A stretch of DNA of 47,352 nucleotides from Clostridia bacterium. Its GTDB lineage: Bacteria > Bacillota > Peptococcia > Peptococcales > SKKY01. A program made the position numbers and the translations under genes. Position 1 is the first letter of the stretch, and each line of letters opens with the position of its first letter. The notes under the pieces are model-generated. The model saw only the letters and a program-made list of their open reading frames with translations. It searched no databases and was not told where the DNA came from. Where the stretch lies: contig RZYW01000006.1 of the NCBI GenBank assembly GCA_009930175.1, forward strand, positions 1 through 47,352, written 5' to 3'. Of the stretch, positions 1 to 8,588 are shown piece after piece.

Positions 1-482
1 TCTATTAACTGATCAATGTTATCTCTTTTTAGAGCAGAAACAGGAAATATTTCTGCAAAATTTAATTTTCTTTGCCAAAAATCTATTTTTCTTAATAAAT
101 CTTCCTTTGAAATAAGATCAATTTTATTTAATATTAAAAAAATGGGAAGATTAGTAGATTTAAGTCTTTCTACAATAAATTCTTCTCCAGTTTTAAAATC
201 AACAGATGCATCTACCATATAAAATAATATATCAACATCACGCATTGTTTTCTCGGCAACATCTACCATGTATTCACCAAGACGATGCTTCGGTTTATGA
301 ATGCCCGGGGTATCAAGAAAAACTATTTGAACATCTTCTTTTGTATAAATACCCGTAATTCTGTTTCTGGTTGTTTGAGGTTTATCTGACATAATAGCGA
401 CCTTTTTCCCCAGAATTTCATTCATCAATGTTGATTTTCCTGCATTAGGTCTTCCAATTAGTGCTACAAATCCTGATTTCAT
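1..482 (-). CDS. era: GTPase Era (C-terminal part cut by window edge)
   Basis: Essential Ras-like GTPase that binds 16S rRNA and takes part in 30S subunit maturation. I translated the minus strand from the ATG at 480-482; about 160 residues are visible before the window ends. Seen: the P-loop GRPNAGKST near residues 10-18, the switch region QTTRNRITGI, the G3 motif DTPG followed by the Era-typical IHKPKHRLGEYM, and the G4 motif NKID. The KH RNA-binding domain would lie beyond base 1. The start codon overlaps the cdd stop codon (TAATG), so the two genes are probably translationally coupled at the end of the phoH-pgpH-ybeY-dgkA-cdd-era operon. The protein is recognised with high certainty; only its 3' portion is missing. 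Confidence 0.96.
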   Translation of the reverse strand, partial: MKSGFVALIGRPNAGKSTLMNEILGKKVAIMSDKPQTTRNRITGIYTKEDVQIVFLDTPGIHKPKHRLGEYMVDVAEKTMRDVDILFYMVDASVDFKTGEEFIVERLKSTNLPIFLILNKIDLISKEDLLRKIDFWQRKLNFAEIFPVSALKRDNIDQLI

Positions 483-877
483 TAATTCCCTTCTTTCAAA
501 TCATATTCAAAAGCCATTGGTAAAAGCTGTTTTAAAGTAACAGTCTTTATACCATTTTTCCATTTTATAGTAACTTCAAGATCATCTGCAAATTCTTTTA
601 ATACCTGTAAACAAGCACCACAAGGAGTTACTATTGTATCCGCTTCAGTAACCAGCGCTAGCTTTTTAAAACATTTTTGCCCTTGGCCCACGGCAGAAAA
701 AACTGCATTTCTCTCTCCGCACACAGTCATGCCAAAACTTACATTTTCTATATTTGTTCCTGTATATACTTTATCATCACAACCCAGAATGGCTGCTCCT
801 ACCTTAAATTTAGAATAGGGTGAATAGGATTTTTCCATTGCTTTTTCAGCATAAACCATCAATTCTTCATTAGTCAC
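482..877 (-). CDS. cdd: Cytidine deaminase
   Basis: Small zinc-dependent cytidine/deoxycytidine deaminase (131 residues, the usual length of the homotetrameric class) that converts cytidine to uridine in pyrimidine salvage. Seen: the zinc/proton-shuttle motif CGER at about residue 53 (CAER in many relatives, so an Ala-to-Gly change beside the catalytic Glu), and the second zinc motif PCGAC near residue 86. The N-terminal SPYSKFKVGAA is the conserved substrate-loop sequence. The start is a GTG at 877, behind AAGGGATG. It sits 13 bases after dgkA and overlaps era by one base (TAATG), the standard Bacillus/Clostridium order. Confidence 0.95.
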   Translation of the reverse strand: MTNEELMVYAEKAMEKSYSPYSKFKVGAAILGCDDKVYTGTNIENVSFGMTVCGERNAVFSAVGQGQKCFKKLALVTEADTIVTPCGACLQVLKEFADDLEVTIKWKNGIKTVTLKQLLPMAFEYDLKEGN

Positions 878-890
878 AAAATCACATCCC

Positions 891-1241
891 TTATTTTATT
901 AAAAATATTAATACACCATTAATAACTGCTACAATACTTACTACAAGTACAGCACCTGCAGCCATATCTTTAATTCTTTTTGCTTCAATATTATAGTCTT
1001 GAACTATTAAGTCTACTGTTCTTTCAAAAGCAGAGTTAATTACTTCTACAGAAATAACCATACCTATTTGCAAAAAAAGCAAAATCCAGCGAACTGTAGA
1101 AAGCTTAAATAACAAACCTAAAGAAATGGCTATTATCATAGCCATAAAATGTATTTTAAAATTCTTTTCATTTCTGAAAGCAAAAGTCATACCTGAAAAG
1201 GCATGTTTAAAACTCTCAAATAAGTTTTTTGATTTATACAT
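891..1241 (-). CDS. dgkA: Undecaprenol/diacylglycerol kinase family membrane protein
   Basis: Small integral-membrane lipid kinase of the DgkA family; Gram-positive members phosphorylate undecaprenol (UdpK) to feed the lipid carrier used in wall synthesis. It has 116 residues with three hydrophobic helices. The family signature is clear: EVINSAFERTVDL (E-x-x-N-S/T-A-x-E) near residues 69-81 and KDMAAGAVL near residue 92. It lies between ybeY and cdd as in many Firmicutes. The family is certain; undecaprenol rather than diacylglycerol as substrate is inferred from Gram-positive relatives. Confidence 0.9.
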   Translation of the reverse strand: MYKSKNLFESFKHAFSGMTFAFRNEKNFKIHFMAMIIAISLGLLFKLSTVRWILLFLQIGMVISVEVINSAFERTVDLIVQDYNIEAKRIKDMAAGAVLVVSIVAVINGVLIFLIK

Positions 1242-1250
1242 ATAATTACA

Positions 1251-1721
1251 CTACCTTGTAAGAGAAAATTTTTCTAATATGGCTTCTTCTCTTGAGCGCA
1301 TTTCCTTTTTTTCATCTTCTTCTAAATGATCATGACCTAAAAGATGCAACATGCCATGAACAAAAAGATACATTAACTCTCTTTTAAAACTATGCCCGAA
1401 CTCTTTACTTTGTTCCTCTGCTTTTTCAAGGGAAATAACAATATCACCTAATAGAATTTGCTCTGGAATATTTCCTTCTTTAATACTTTTAAGCTCAGTT
1501 TCTTCATAAATAGGGAAAGATAATACATCCGTTGCTGAATCTATATTCCTGTACTCCTTATTTAATTCCTGAATTTCAGCGTTGTCTGTAAGAACAAGAC
1601 TAACCTCCGCAGAAGAAGGTATATTCTCTGAATCCAGCATATCAGAAAAAATCTTTTCAATAATATCTGAATCTTCTTTTACAAAAACAATTTTATCTTG
1701 TTCATTGTTTATCTTTATCAT
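1251..1721 (-). CDS. ybeY: Endoribonuclease YbeY (rRNA maturation factor)
   Basis: Zinc-dependent endoribonuclease acting in 16S rRNA 3'-end processing and ribosome quality control. The zinc motif H-x3-H-x5-H is intact (HGMLHLLGHDH near residue 117), preceded by the family block NSATDVLSFP-like SATDVLSFPIYEE. I prefer the ATG at 1721 because the upstream in-frame ATG at 1733 lies directly against AGG, whereas 1721 has AGGATGGG at a workable distance; this gives 156 residues. The gene overlaps the 3' end of pgpH by about 20 bases, so it is probably coupled to it. Standard phoH-pgpH-ybeY-dgkA-cdd-era order. Confidence 0.94.
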   Translation of the reverse strand: MIKINNEQDKIVFVKEDSDIIEKIFSDMLDSENIPSSAEVSLVLTDNAEIQELNKEYRNIDSATDVLSFPIYEETELKSIKEGNIPEQILLGDIVISLEKAEEQSKEFGHSFKRELMYLFVHGMLHLLGHDHLEEDEKKEMRSREEAILEKFSLTR

Positions 1722-3846
1722 TGGAATTCCCATCCTGACTCTCTTTTTTCATTTCTTTTAATACACCCTCTGGATACTCAATTCTTGTGTGATAAATACC
1801 CTGAAGAATTTTTACAAAAGTTTTTATTATTACCTCTATTTCCTTCATCGTCAGTTCACTTTCGTCAAGCTGACCATCATAAAGCTTATCTTTAACTATG
1901 TTCCTAACCATTGTATCTATTTTAATCGGGTTGATATCTTTTATAGATTTAACTGCTGCTTCCACACTGTCTGCAAGCATAAGAATAGCTGTCTCTTTAG
2001 TGTTTGGCTTCGGACCTTCATATCTAAAATCATCTCCAGTTACATCAGGATTAGCTTCTTTAGCTTTATGAAAAAAGAAGTTCATCAAACTTGTTCCATG
2101 ATGCATTGGAATAAAATCAAGAATTTTTTGCGGAAGTTTATACTTCTTGCCTAACTCTATGCCTTCTTTTACGTGAGCTTGAAGAACAATTACACTTAGG
2201 CTTGGATTGAGCTTTTCATGTGGATTTTCTCCAACTTGATTTTCAACATAGAAAAATGGTCGTTTTAACTTTCCTATATCATGATAGGCGGCTCCTACTC
2301 TTACAAGTACAGAGTTAGCTCCTATTGCCTCAGCGGCTCCTTCAGCAAGATTGCCAAGAATAATTGAATGATGATAAGTACCCGGAGCCTCAATTATCAA
2401 TTTCTTAAGCAAAGGATGATTAGGGTTAAATAATTCCAGTAATTTAATGATAGTAGTTTTATTAAATAAATCCTCTAAATAAGGAAGAATTCCAATGGTA
2501 AGCACCGTAGATAAAAATCCATTTATCGCTCCAAAGGCAAGTGCCGTAAGATAAAATGAGTAATCTTCATTTACCGTTAATAGCCATGCGGCAATACTAA
2601 TACAGTTCGCCAGGGAAATAAAGACACCTGCTTTAATTAAATCTCCCCTTTGATTAATTTTAGCCACTAGATAAATACCAACATAACTACCAATAAAAGA
2701 GGTATAAACATAGGCCATATCTTCAGTAATAAGTCCAATGTAAATACTAATAATAGCTGCTGAAACGTAGGCAAGCTTATCATCAAGAAGAATAGCAATC
2801 ATCATTGCAACTGCTGCCGTTGGTATTAAAAAGCTCACAAGAGGAGCAAAGGTACTGGTTGAATAGTTTTGTATGGTTATAAATACTCTAATTAATATTA
2901 ATGCCGTATAAAATAACACCATCAAAAGAAGAATATTCTTATCTTTTCTGTACATTTCTGGTTTATAGTTTTTCAGGAATAAAGATATAAGCATTATGAA
3001 TAAAAGGGTATAAAGTACTATTCCAAGTAAAATCCCCGGAATATTTCCTTTATCTGAATATCCCAGCCAGTTAATAATTTCTATCTGTCTGGAAGTAAGC
3101 ACTTCTCCCTTACTTACAACTCTTTCATTTTTTTGAACAACAATTCTAACAGGATCCACCTTTTGAAGCTCCGCAGCAACTTCTTTTGCAGTAGCTTCTT
3201 CATCTGGTATTAAATTAGGAACCATTTTTAAAGTGTTCGCAAGGTTTGATATAAATTTTTTATAAACAGGATTAATATCCAGCAAACTAATGTCTGAGTT
3301 TATTTTTTCAATAGTAAAAATAAGAGTCTCACTGTTTACTCCAGCAGCAAAATTGTTTTTTATTATAACTTCCAGTCTTCCCATTAAAGCATCTATCTGA
3401 GATTCAGAAGCAGCACTTAGTGTTTCTACATCAATTAGTGTAAAGTTAAAGCCCAACCCTGATAGAATATTTACCTTTTGGTTTAAAAGAAGCTCTTTAT
3501 CATTTAATATCTGCTTTATTTTATCTGTAATATTTTCCAGTTGTGCCTCGTATTCATCAACAACTGTGGGTTCCAGTCGATAAACAGTCTTTACCTTTGC
3601 TGCAATTTCAGCTTTCTTAATTTCTGTAGCTTCTTCATCAATAAAAGTCAGATATCTATCTGCTTCTATTGTTACTGGAGAAACATCCCCTTCCGCCAGA
3701 TCTAAGACGTTAGGTATCATACTTCCAGAAATTAAAGCTACCACCATAAGAGTAAAAAAAGTAACGTAAAGAGCCCGGCGGTATTTAGTATTATTTTCAA
3801 AAAACTTATAAACTTTATTTCGTTTTATTTTTTTTAGAAAACCCAT
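1702..3846 (-). CDS. pgpH: PgpH/YqfF-type 7TM-HD phosphohydrolase (c-di-AMP phosphodiesterase family)
   Basis: Membrane protein of 714 residues. Order of parts: one N-terminal membrane helix (about 27-47), a large extracytoplasmic 7TMR-HDED domain (about 50-265), a block of seven membrane helices (about 270-465), then a cytoplasmic HD domain. HD metal ligands are visible: YHHSII near 490, YHDIGK near 522 and MHHG near 580. Characterised homologues (Listeria PgpH, Bacillus YqfF) hydrolyse cyclic di-AMP and so influence wall and osmotic homeostasis; that activity is inferred here. It follows phoH by 15 bases and overlaps ybeY. No residue loss was noticed in the HD core. Confidence 0.93.
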   Translation of the reverse strand: MGFLKKIKRNKVYKFFENNTKYRRALYVTFFTLMVVALISGSMIPNVLDLAEGDVSPVTIEADRYLTFIDEEATEIKKAEIAAKVKTVYRLEPTVVDEYEAQLENITDKIKQILNDKELLLNQKVNILSGLGFNFTLIDVETLSAASESQIDALMGRLEVIIKNNFAAGVNSETLIFTIEKINSDISLLDINPVYKKFISNLANTLKMVPNLIPDEEATAKEVAAELQKVDPVRIVVQKNERVVSKGEVLTSRQIEIINWLGYSDKGNIPGILLGIVLYTLLFIMLISLFLKNYKPEMYRKDKNILLLMVLFYTALILIRVFITIQNYSTSTFAPLVSFLIPTAAVAMMIAILLDDKLAYVSAAIISIYIGLITEDMAYVYTSFIGSYVGIYLVAKINQRGDLIKAGVFISLANCISIAAWLLTVNEDYSFYLTALAFGAINGFLSTVLTIGILPYLEDLFNKTTIIKLLELFNPNHPLLKKLIIEAPGTYHHSIILGNLAEGAAEAIGANSVLVRVGAAYHDIGKLKRPFFYVENQVGENPHEKLNPSLSVIVLQAHVKEGIELGKKYKLPQKILDFIPMHHGTSLMNFFFHKAKEANPDVTGDDFRYEGPKPNTKETAILMLADSVEAAVKSIKDINPIKIDTMVRNIVKDKLYDGQLDESELTMKEIEVIIKTFVKILQGIYHTRIEYPEGVLKEMKKESQDGNSNDKDKQ

Positions 3847-3861
3847 AAAAAACCACTCTTT

Positions 3862-4818
3862 TTAATTTGATTTATAGTACTTATCATATGCATCGATAAT
3901 CTTTCTTACAACCTTATGCCTTACAACATCTGTACTTTTCAGAAAAGAAAAACCTATCTCATTTATATCTTTTAAAATATTCTGAACAACAATTAATCCT
4001 GACTCTGAATTTTTAGGTAAATCAACTTGCGTTATATCTCCAGTTACTACTACCTTAGAGTTTAAACCTATTCTTGTCAAAAACATTTTCATTTGTTCGG
4101 GAGTCGTATTTTGTGCCTCATCAAGTATAATAAAACAATCTTCTAAAGTGCGCCCTCTCATATAAGCAAGAGGGGCTATTTCAATAATTCCTTTTTCAAT
4201 ATATTTCAAAGCTAAATCCAGGCCTAGTACATCGTAAAGACCATCATAAAGTGGTCTTAAATAGGGATCTATTTTTTCTTGAAGATCACCTGGAAGAAAT
4301 CCAAGCTTTTCTCCTGCTTCAACTGCTGGCCTGGTTAAAACAATTCGAGAAACCTTTTTTTCTCTAAGATACTTTACCGCCATTACAACAGCAAGATAAG
4401 TCTTACCTGTACCAGCGGGTCCTATACCAAATACTACATCTTTTTCCTTAATTTTTTCTATATATTCGTACTGTCCTTTGGTTTTTGCCATGATTTTCTT
4501 ACCACGAACAGTCATGTATATTACTTCTTTTAAGAGATTGGAAATCTCCTGGTTTTCTTCTTTCATTATAATTGCATAATCTATATCAGTAAGGGAAATT
4601 ACCCTGTTATTTTCTACTAAATTTATTAAATGTTTAAATATTCTCTCGGCTAATTCAACATCTTCTTTTTTCCCAGTAATAATTATCTCATTACTTTTTG
4701 CTACGATCTCTACAGGAACATTTTCTCTAACCATATTTAAGTATTCATCATTTGCACCATATAACATTTGTGCAACTTGATTATTATTAAGACTAATAAT
4801 TTTTTCCTGTTGTTGCAA
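3862..4818 (-). CDS. phoH: PhoH-family ATPase
   Basis: Cytoplasmic PhoH-type P-loop ATPase, likely acting in RNA metabolism and associated with YbeY in many genomes; its exact role remains unclear in the family. Walker A GPAGTGKT is near residue 138 and Walker B FIILDEAQN near residue 230. An N-terminal KH-like segment (about 1-75) precedes the ATPase domain. The start is likely a TTG at 4818: the SD AGAGGGGG is 7 bases from it, while the more upstream in-frame TTG at 4824 abuts the SD. Expression must pass a hairpin/T-run just before the SD (see separate features). First gene of the phoH-pgpH-ybeY-dgkA-cdd-era run. Confidence 0.93.
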   Translation of the reverse strand: MQQQEKIISLNNNQVAQMLYGANDEYLNMVRENVPVEIVAKSNEIIITGKKEDVELAERIFKHLINLVENNRVISLTDIDYAIIMKEENQEISNLLKEVIYMTVRGKKIMAKTKGQYEYIEKIKEKDVVFGIGPAGTGKTYLAVVMAVKYLREKKVSRIVLTRPAVEAGEKLGFLPGDLQEKIDPYLRPLYDGLYDVLGLDLALKYIEKGIIEIAPLAYMRGRTLEDCFIILDEAQNTTPEQMKMFLTRIGLNSKVVVTGDITQVDLPKNSESGLIVVQNILKDINEIGFSFLKSTDVVRHKVVRKIIDAYDKYYKSN

Positions 4819-4834
4819 ATTCAAACCCCCTCTT

Positions 4835-4867
4835 AAAAAAAGTGCCTTTTATATGAAAAAGGCACTT
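4835..4867 (-). terminator. Terminator-like hairpin directly before the phoH ribosome binding site
   Basis: On the minus strand an 11-bp perfect stem AAGTGCCTTTT / AAAAGGCACTT (4857-4867 with 4840-4850) encloses a 6-base loop and runs into a T-tract at 4835-4840. The phoH SD (GAGGGGG) begins only a few bases later, so phoH transcripts must read through. It ends transcription from the floA-side genes and may act as an attenuator for phoH. Confidence 0.75.
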
Positions 4868-4876
4868 ATGACTGAT

Positions 4877-4906
4877 ATTATAATAGATTTTTCATGGTTA
4901 TCACAA
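4877..4906 (-). promoter_or_regulatory. Putative sigma-A promoter for phoH
   Basis: Minus strand: -35 TTGTGA (4901-4906), 18-base spacer, -10 TATAAT (4877-4882). The predicted start near 4870 lies right at the 5' edge of the hairpin at 4840-4867. It overlaps the 3' end of the small 61-residue gene. Confidence 0.45.
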
Positions 4907-5063
4907 AATATACTGTTATTGTAACTAGAATTATACCTAGAATTACATTAAAAATATTAAGCAATTTTTTTTCAATTATAATTTTGTTAAATACAAAACC
5001 TGCTATTATTCCTATTGAAATAATAACTAACCAACTAATAAATACTAAAAACAATGACTTCAC
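4878..5063 (-). CDS. Small two-helix membrane protein, unknown function
   Basis: I do not recognise this protein. It has 61 residues, almost entirely two hydrophobic segments (about 4-25 and 37-57) separated by a short basic hinge (NKIIIEKK). Its ATG overlaps the stop of the upstream 149-residue gene by 4 bases (ATGA), which supports it being a real, coupled gene. It occupies the place between floA and phoH where spore formers usually carry yqfC/yqfD; it resembles neither. No catalytic motif is visible. Confidence 0.6.
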   Translation of the reverse strand: MKSLFLVFISWLVIISIGIIAGFVFNKIIIEKKLLNIFNVILGIILVTITVYFVITMKNLL

Positions 5064-5509
5064 CTTCTGTAGGGCATTCCAATCCGGCGGGAAACTGGTT
5101 TCCCAATAATTTCTGAATAAACTATAGCTTTTTTCAAGTCTATTTTCTCTAAAGAATACTCGGATTCTTCATTATTATAGTATATTTCCTGGCTTTTTTC
5201 ATCTATAACTTTTTTTATTCTTGCTACTGGTTCAGGCTTTATTTCAGGAACAGGCATTGGTGGAACCTGTTTAAACTTCTTTTTCTTAGTAACAGGTTCC
5301 TTGGATAACTCTTCCAGCTTTTTTAATTGTTCTAAAGCTTCTTCAAAGAAAGATTTTTTCTTTTTATTCTCTTTAGTTTTTTCAACAATTACCGGGCTCT
5401 TATCACTAGTTTCCTTTTTCTTTTTCTTCCCTGAAGCTGCTCCTGAAATTAATTTAAAAATAAAAATGTAGAAAGCAATGTTAAATAAGGTGGCAAATAA
5501 ATCTTCCAT
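5060..5509 (-). CDS. Lys-rich membrane-anchored protein, unknown function
   Basis: A 149-residue protein without a function I can name. It has an N-terminal hydrophobic segment (about 4-24) followed by a Lys-rich, probably disordered or coiled region (KKKKK near 28-33, KKKKS, KKKKF) with a Pro-rich stretch (PPMPVPEIKP). A C-terminal block, DLKKAIVYSEIIGKPVSRR, looks like a short conserved tail motif that could bind a partner. Its start overlaps the floA stop (TAATG) and its end overlaps the next small gene (ATGA). It is therefore almost certainly co-translated with floA and may be a membrane partner of it; this is inference from position. Confidence 0.7.
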   Translation of the reverse strand: MEDLFATLFNIAFYIFIFKLISGAASGKKKKKETSDKSPVIVEKTKENKKKKSFFEEALEQLKKLEELSKEPVTKKKKFKQVPPMPVPEIKPEPVARIKKVIDEKSQEIYYNNEESEYSLEKIDLKKAIVYSEIIGKPVSRRIGMPYRR

Positions 5510-6474
5510 TATTTACCCTCTTTAGAAATATTTTCTCTCATAGCAGTGTCAGCTACAACATTCTGCATGTTGTAATAGTCCATTACACCAAGCTTCCCGT
5601 TTCTGAAAGCTTCAGCAATTCCTATTGGTACCTGAGCTTCTGCTTCTACTACTTTTGCTCTCATTTCCTGAACCTTTGCTTTCATTTCTTGTTCTTGAGC
5701 CACTGCCATAGCTCTTCTTTCTTCTGCTTTAGCCTGAGCAATTTTCTTGTCAGCTTCCGCCTGATCAGTTTGCAATTCAGCACCAATGTTTTTACCAACA
5801 TCAACATCTGCAATATCAATTGATAAAATTTCAAATGCTGTACCTGAATCTAATCCTTTATTTAGAACTGTCTTAGAAATACTATCTGGGTTTTCCAGTA
5901 CATCTTTATGTGAATCTGCGCTACCTATTGTAGAAACAATACCCTCTCCAACTCTAGCGATAATTGTTTCTTCACCAGCACCACCAACTAATCTGTCAAT
6001 ATTTGCCCTAACAGTTACCCTTGCTGTAGCCTTAACCTGAATACCATTCTTAGCCATTGCAGCAACAACGGGAGTTTCTATAACTTTTGGTGTAACACTT
6101 AAGGTAACAGCTTCCTTTACATTTCTTCCTGCAAGGTCAATAGCTGCTGCTTTCGAAAAGTTAAGATTGATACCCGCTCTTTGAGCCATAATTAAAGCAT
6201 CAACAACTCTGTCAACATTACCCCCTGCAAGATAGTGAGCTTCAAGTTTGCCAATCTGAACATCTATCTCAGCCTTTTCTGCTTTAATCAAAGGCAGAAC
6301 AATTCTATTTGGGACAATTCTTCTTAAACGCATACCGATAAGATTAAATAAGCCTACTTTTACTCCCGCTGCAAGTGCAGATACCCATAAGCCTACTGGT
6401 ACAAATGTAAATAGTACAACAACAAATAAAATTACAATTACTAAAAAAATAAAGGGTGCTAAAACTTCAATCAT
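5509..6474 (-). CDS. floA: Flotillin-like protein FloA
   Basis: SPFH-superfamily flotillin of the FloA (YqfA) type, 321 residues. In Bacillus it organises functional membrane microdomains and affects membrane fluidity. Seen: a hydrophobic N-terminus (about 5-45) that inserts in the membrane, the [17 protein letters not shown] segment, the SPFH core with [12 protein letters not shown], and a C-terminal coiled coil rich in Ala/Glu/Lys (about 235-290). It follows nfeD by 18 bases; this nfeD-floA pairing is the standard partnership. Length and sequence are typical throughout. Confidence 0.96.
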   Translation of the reverse strand: MIEVLAPFIFLVIVILFVVVLFTFVPVGLWVSALAAGVKVGLFNLIGMRLRRIVPNRIVLPLIKAEKAEIDVQIGKLEAHYLAGGNVDRVVDALIMAQRAGINLNFSKAAAIDLAGRNVKEAVTLSVTPKVIETPVVAAMAKNGIQVKATARVTVRANIDRLVGGAGEETIIARVGEGIVSTIGSADSHKDVLENPDSISKTVLNKGLDSGTAFEILSIDIADVDVGKNIGAELQTDQAEADKKIAQAKAEERRAMAVAQEQEMKAKVQEMRAKVVEAEAQVPIGIAEAFRNGKLGVMDYYNMQNVVADTAMRENISKEGK

Positions 6475-6492
6475 TTAATTTCCTCCTGTTTT

Positions 6493-7791
6493 TTATTTCT
6501 GGATTTTCCTTACTAAAATTCTGTTACCTTCTCTGTTAATAACTACGACTTGCTGATTAATTTCAATAAATGCCCCATCACTGACAACAGAAAGTTGCTC
6601 TCCATTGTTTAATAAAACAGTTCCTGATGGCCTTAATGCAGTTAATGTAACCCCTTCCTGACCTAGTACAGACTCTGATGCAGAATTTTCCTTTTCCACT
6701 TCTTCTCCGGTACCAAAACGCTGAAGAACCAGCCTGTTCCACACTGGACTTCTTTTCAAAAACTTAAATGCTATAAGTATAATAATTATAGACATAAGGA
6801 TTGCTATAGTAAGGGAGGTCAGAGCTGCCTCTACACTTGGAGAGACCAGTACGATTGATAAAATAAACAGACCCAAACCAGAAACACCAAAGATACCAAA
6901 TCCCGGCATAAAAGCTTCTACTGCCATTAATATTAAACCTGACAAGAAAACCAAAACCACTATCCAGTTTGAAAACCCTGCAGCAATATTACCAAGGAAA
7001 AAAAGTCCAAGGGATATCCCGCCAAGAATTCCAAATATTCCAAATCCAGCTGAGAAAACTTCAAGAATTAAGCCTGATATACCAATAGTTAGAAGAATTG
7101 GTGCTACAAAGGGATTTGTTAACAGCCTTGCTACCCTCTCCCCTATGGTTAAATTGCTCTCGGTTATCTCTGCATTGTCTAATCCTATTTCTGTTAGAAA
7201 TTCTTCTTTAGACTGAACAACAAAGTCCACCATCCCAAGATCTTTGGCCTGGGTGCTGGACAAGGAGAGTATTTTACCCTGTTCTTTTACTCCCTCGATT
7301 ACCATTTCCCTATCTGCAAAAGCTCTTGCTATCTCTGGGTCTCTCCCATAAGTTTCAGCAGCTGATGCCAGTTCTTCTTTCCATACAGAAAGAATTTTTT
7401 CGTCTGCGATTTCATTACCTACCCTAGGTTCAGCAGCCCCCATTGTAGAGCCTGCTCTCATGGCAATTTTTTCAGAAGATAAAGCAATTAAGCTCCCAGC
7501 TGAAATTGCCTGACCATCGATATAAGTATAGGTTGGCAGATCGCTTTTAATAATTGTATTTTTTATATCGATACTTGCATCCACAAGTCCTCCTGGAGTA
7601 TCCATAACTATAAGGACTCCAGTGTATCCCTCTTGTTCTGCTGTTTCATAGCTTCTGCTTATATAAGCTGCAAGCCCAGGTTCAATAGTCTTGTCAATTT
7701 TTATTTCTAAAAGACTACCTGCGGAAAAGCAACTGATTGTAAAAGCAAAAAACACAAAAAAGAGAACTGAGATTTTTACTGTATTTTTCAT
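6493..7791 (-). CDS. nfeD: NfeD family membrane-bound serine protease
   Basis: A 432-residue NfeD (STOPP/ClpP-fold) protease. N-terminal signal/anchor (about 5-24), ClpP-like protease domain (about 25-215), four or five membrane helices (about 230-345) and a C-terminal OB-fold NfeD domain (about 370-432). The catalytic pair is plausible: Ser in ISAGSLIALSS and Lys in the EKILSVWKEE segment, matching the Ser/Lys dyad of archaeal 1510-N. NfeD partners with flotillin or stomatin proteins, and floA follows 18 bases downstream. The gene lies after the yqeY terminator, with AT-rich sequence upstream that could hold its own promoter. Confidence 0.92.
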   Translation of the reverse strand: MKNTVKISVLFFVFFAFTISCFSAGSLLEIKIDKTIEPGLAAYISRSYETAEQEGYTGVLIVMDTPGGLVDASIDIKNTIIKSDLPTYTYIDGQAISAGSLIALSSEKIAMRAGSTMGAAEPRVGNEIADEKILSVWKEELASAAETYGRDPEIARAFADREMVIEGVKEQGKILSLSSTQAKDLGMVDFVVQSKEEFLTEIGLDNAEITESNLTIGERVARLLTNPFVAPILLTIGISGLILEVFSAGFGIFGILGGISLGLFFLGNIAAGFSNWIVVLVFLSGLILMAVEAFMPGFGIFGVSGLGLFILSIVLVSPSVEAALTSLTIAILMSIIIILIAFKFLKRSPVWNRLVLQRFGTGEEVEKENSASESVLGQEGVTLTALRPSGTVLLNNGEQLSVVSDGAFIEINQQVVVINREGNRILVRKIQK

Positions 7792-7881
7792 TTCATCTTC
7801 CTTTCTGATTTTTCTCTTAATTTGTATATCTTACCCCTATAATATCTATTTAAATAGAATCTTTTGTTAAAATTATGTAAC

Positions 7882-7914
7882 AAAAAAAGATAGCTTATTC
7901 AGCTATCTTTTTTT
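7882..7914 (-). terminator. Rho-independent terminator of rpsU-yqeY
   Basis: Minus strand: stem AAAAAGATAGCT / AGCTATCTTTTT with loop GAATA, ending in a run of seven T (7882-7888). The stem includes the last codons and stop of yqeY. It separates yqeY from nfeD. Confidence 0.85.
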
Positions 7915-8359
7915 CTATTAGTTCTTTCACTAAGTTTCCAACAATTTTTCCATCAGCTTTACCTTTTACAAGGGGCATCAATTTAGCCATTACTTTTCCC
8001 TGGTCCTTATGGGAAGAGGGGTTAACTTCGTTTATTGCTTCAGTAATAATTAAAGTGAGTTCTTCTTGAGAAAGCTGTTTAGGAAGATAATCCATAAGAA
8101 TAATTATTTCCTGTTCAAGTTTTGCAACCTCATCAGGTCTCCCTGCTTTTTCGTACTCGACTAAGGCATCTTTTCTTTTCTTAACTTCTTTAATGACAAT
8201 ATCTTCCACTTGCTCGTCATTAAGTTCCGCTTTTTTATTTATCTCTTCATTTTTTATAGCTGCACGAGTCATTCTGATTACAGAAAGCTTAAGCTTTCCT
8301 TCTTCTTTATCTCTCATTGCCTGCTTCATATCTTCCATAAGTCTTTCCTGCAGAGACAT
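7895..8359 (-). CDS. yqeY: GatB/YqeY domain protein
   Basis: A 154-residue YqeY-family protein, homologous to the tRNA-binding tail domain of the GatB amidotransferase subunit. Its cellular role is not firmly established; binding of tRNA or an accessory translation role is the usual guess. Family hallmarks: SVIRMTRAAIKNEEI near residue 25, LPKQLSQEEL near 93, and GKVMAKLMPLVKGKADGK near 122. It begins 10 bases after the rpsU stop with SD AAGGTGAT, forming the common rpsU-yqeY pair, and ends in a terminator. Confidence 0.95.
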   Translation of the reverse strand: MSLQERLMEDMKQAMRDKEEGKLKLSVIRMTRAAIKNEEINKKAELNDEQVEDIVIKEVKKRKDALVEYEKAGRPDEVAKLEQEIIILMDYLPKQLSQEELTLIITEAINEVNPSSHKDQGKVMAKLMPLVKGKADGKIVGNLVKELIEKKIAE

Positions 8360-8369
8360 TCAAATCACC

Positions 8370-8543
8370 TTATCTTTTTTTCTTTTTTCTAGCCGCCTCT
8401 TTTAATTTGCGCTTCACACTAGGTTTAACGTAGTGCTCTCTTTTACGCCATTCTGATAATACTCCAGATTTTTGGCAGTTTCTTTTAAATCTTTTCAAAG
8501 CACTATCAAGAGTTTCATTTTTTCCAACTACAACTTCAGACAT
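8370..8543 (-). CDS. rpsU: 30S ribosomal protein S21
   Basis: Small-subunit protein S21, 57 residues, translated from the ATG at 8541-8543. It begins [19 protein letters not shown] and has the typical highly basic C-terminus (EAARKKKKR). SD AGGGGAGGG lies 7 bases upstream. It forms an rpsU-yqeY unit with its own promoter (TTGTAA-17-TATAAT) in the gap after hit. The standard place of rpsU between the dnaK region and yqeY in Firmicutes supports the call. Confidence 0.97.
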   Translation of the reverse strand: MSEVVVGKNETLDSALKRFKRNCQKSGVLSEWRKREHYVKPSVKRKLKEAARKKKKR

Positions 8544-8588
8544 CACTTTCCCTCCCCTCTAGTGCTAAAGGTACTTAAAGCAACTATT

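Noticed and set aside
16-222. Plus-strand open frame at the left edge
   Set aside because: It is antisense to era, which is identified by its GTPase motifs.
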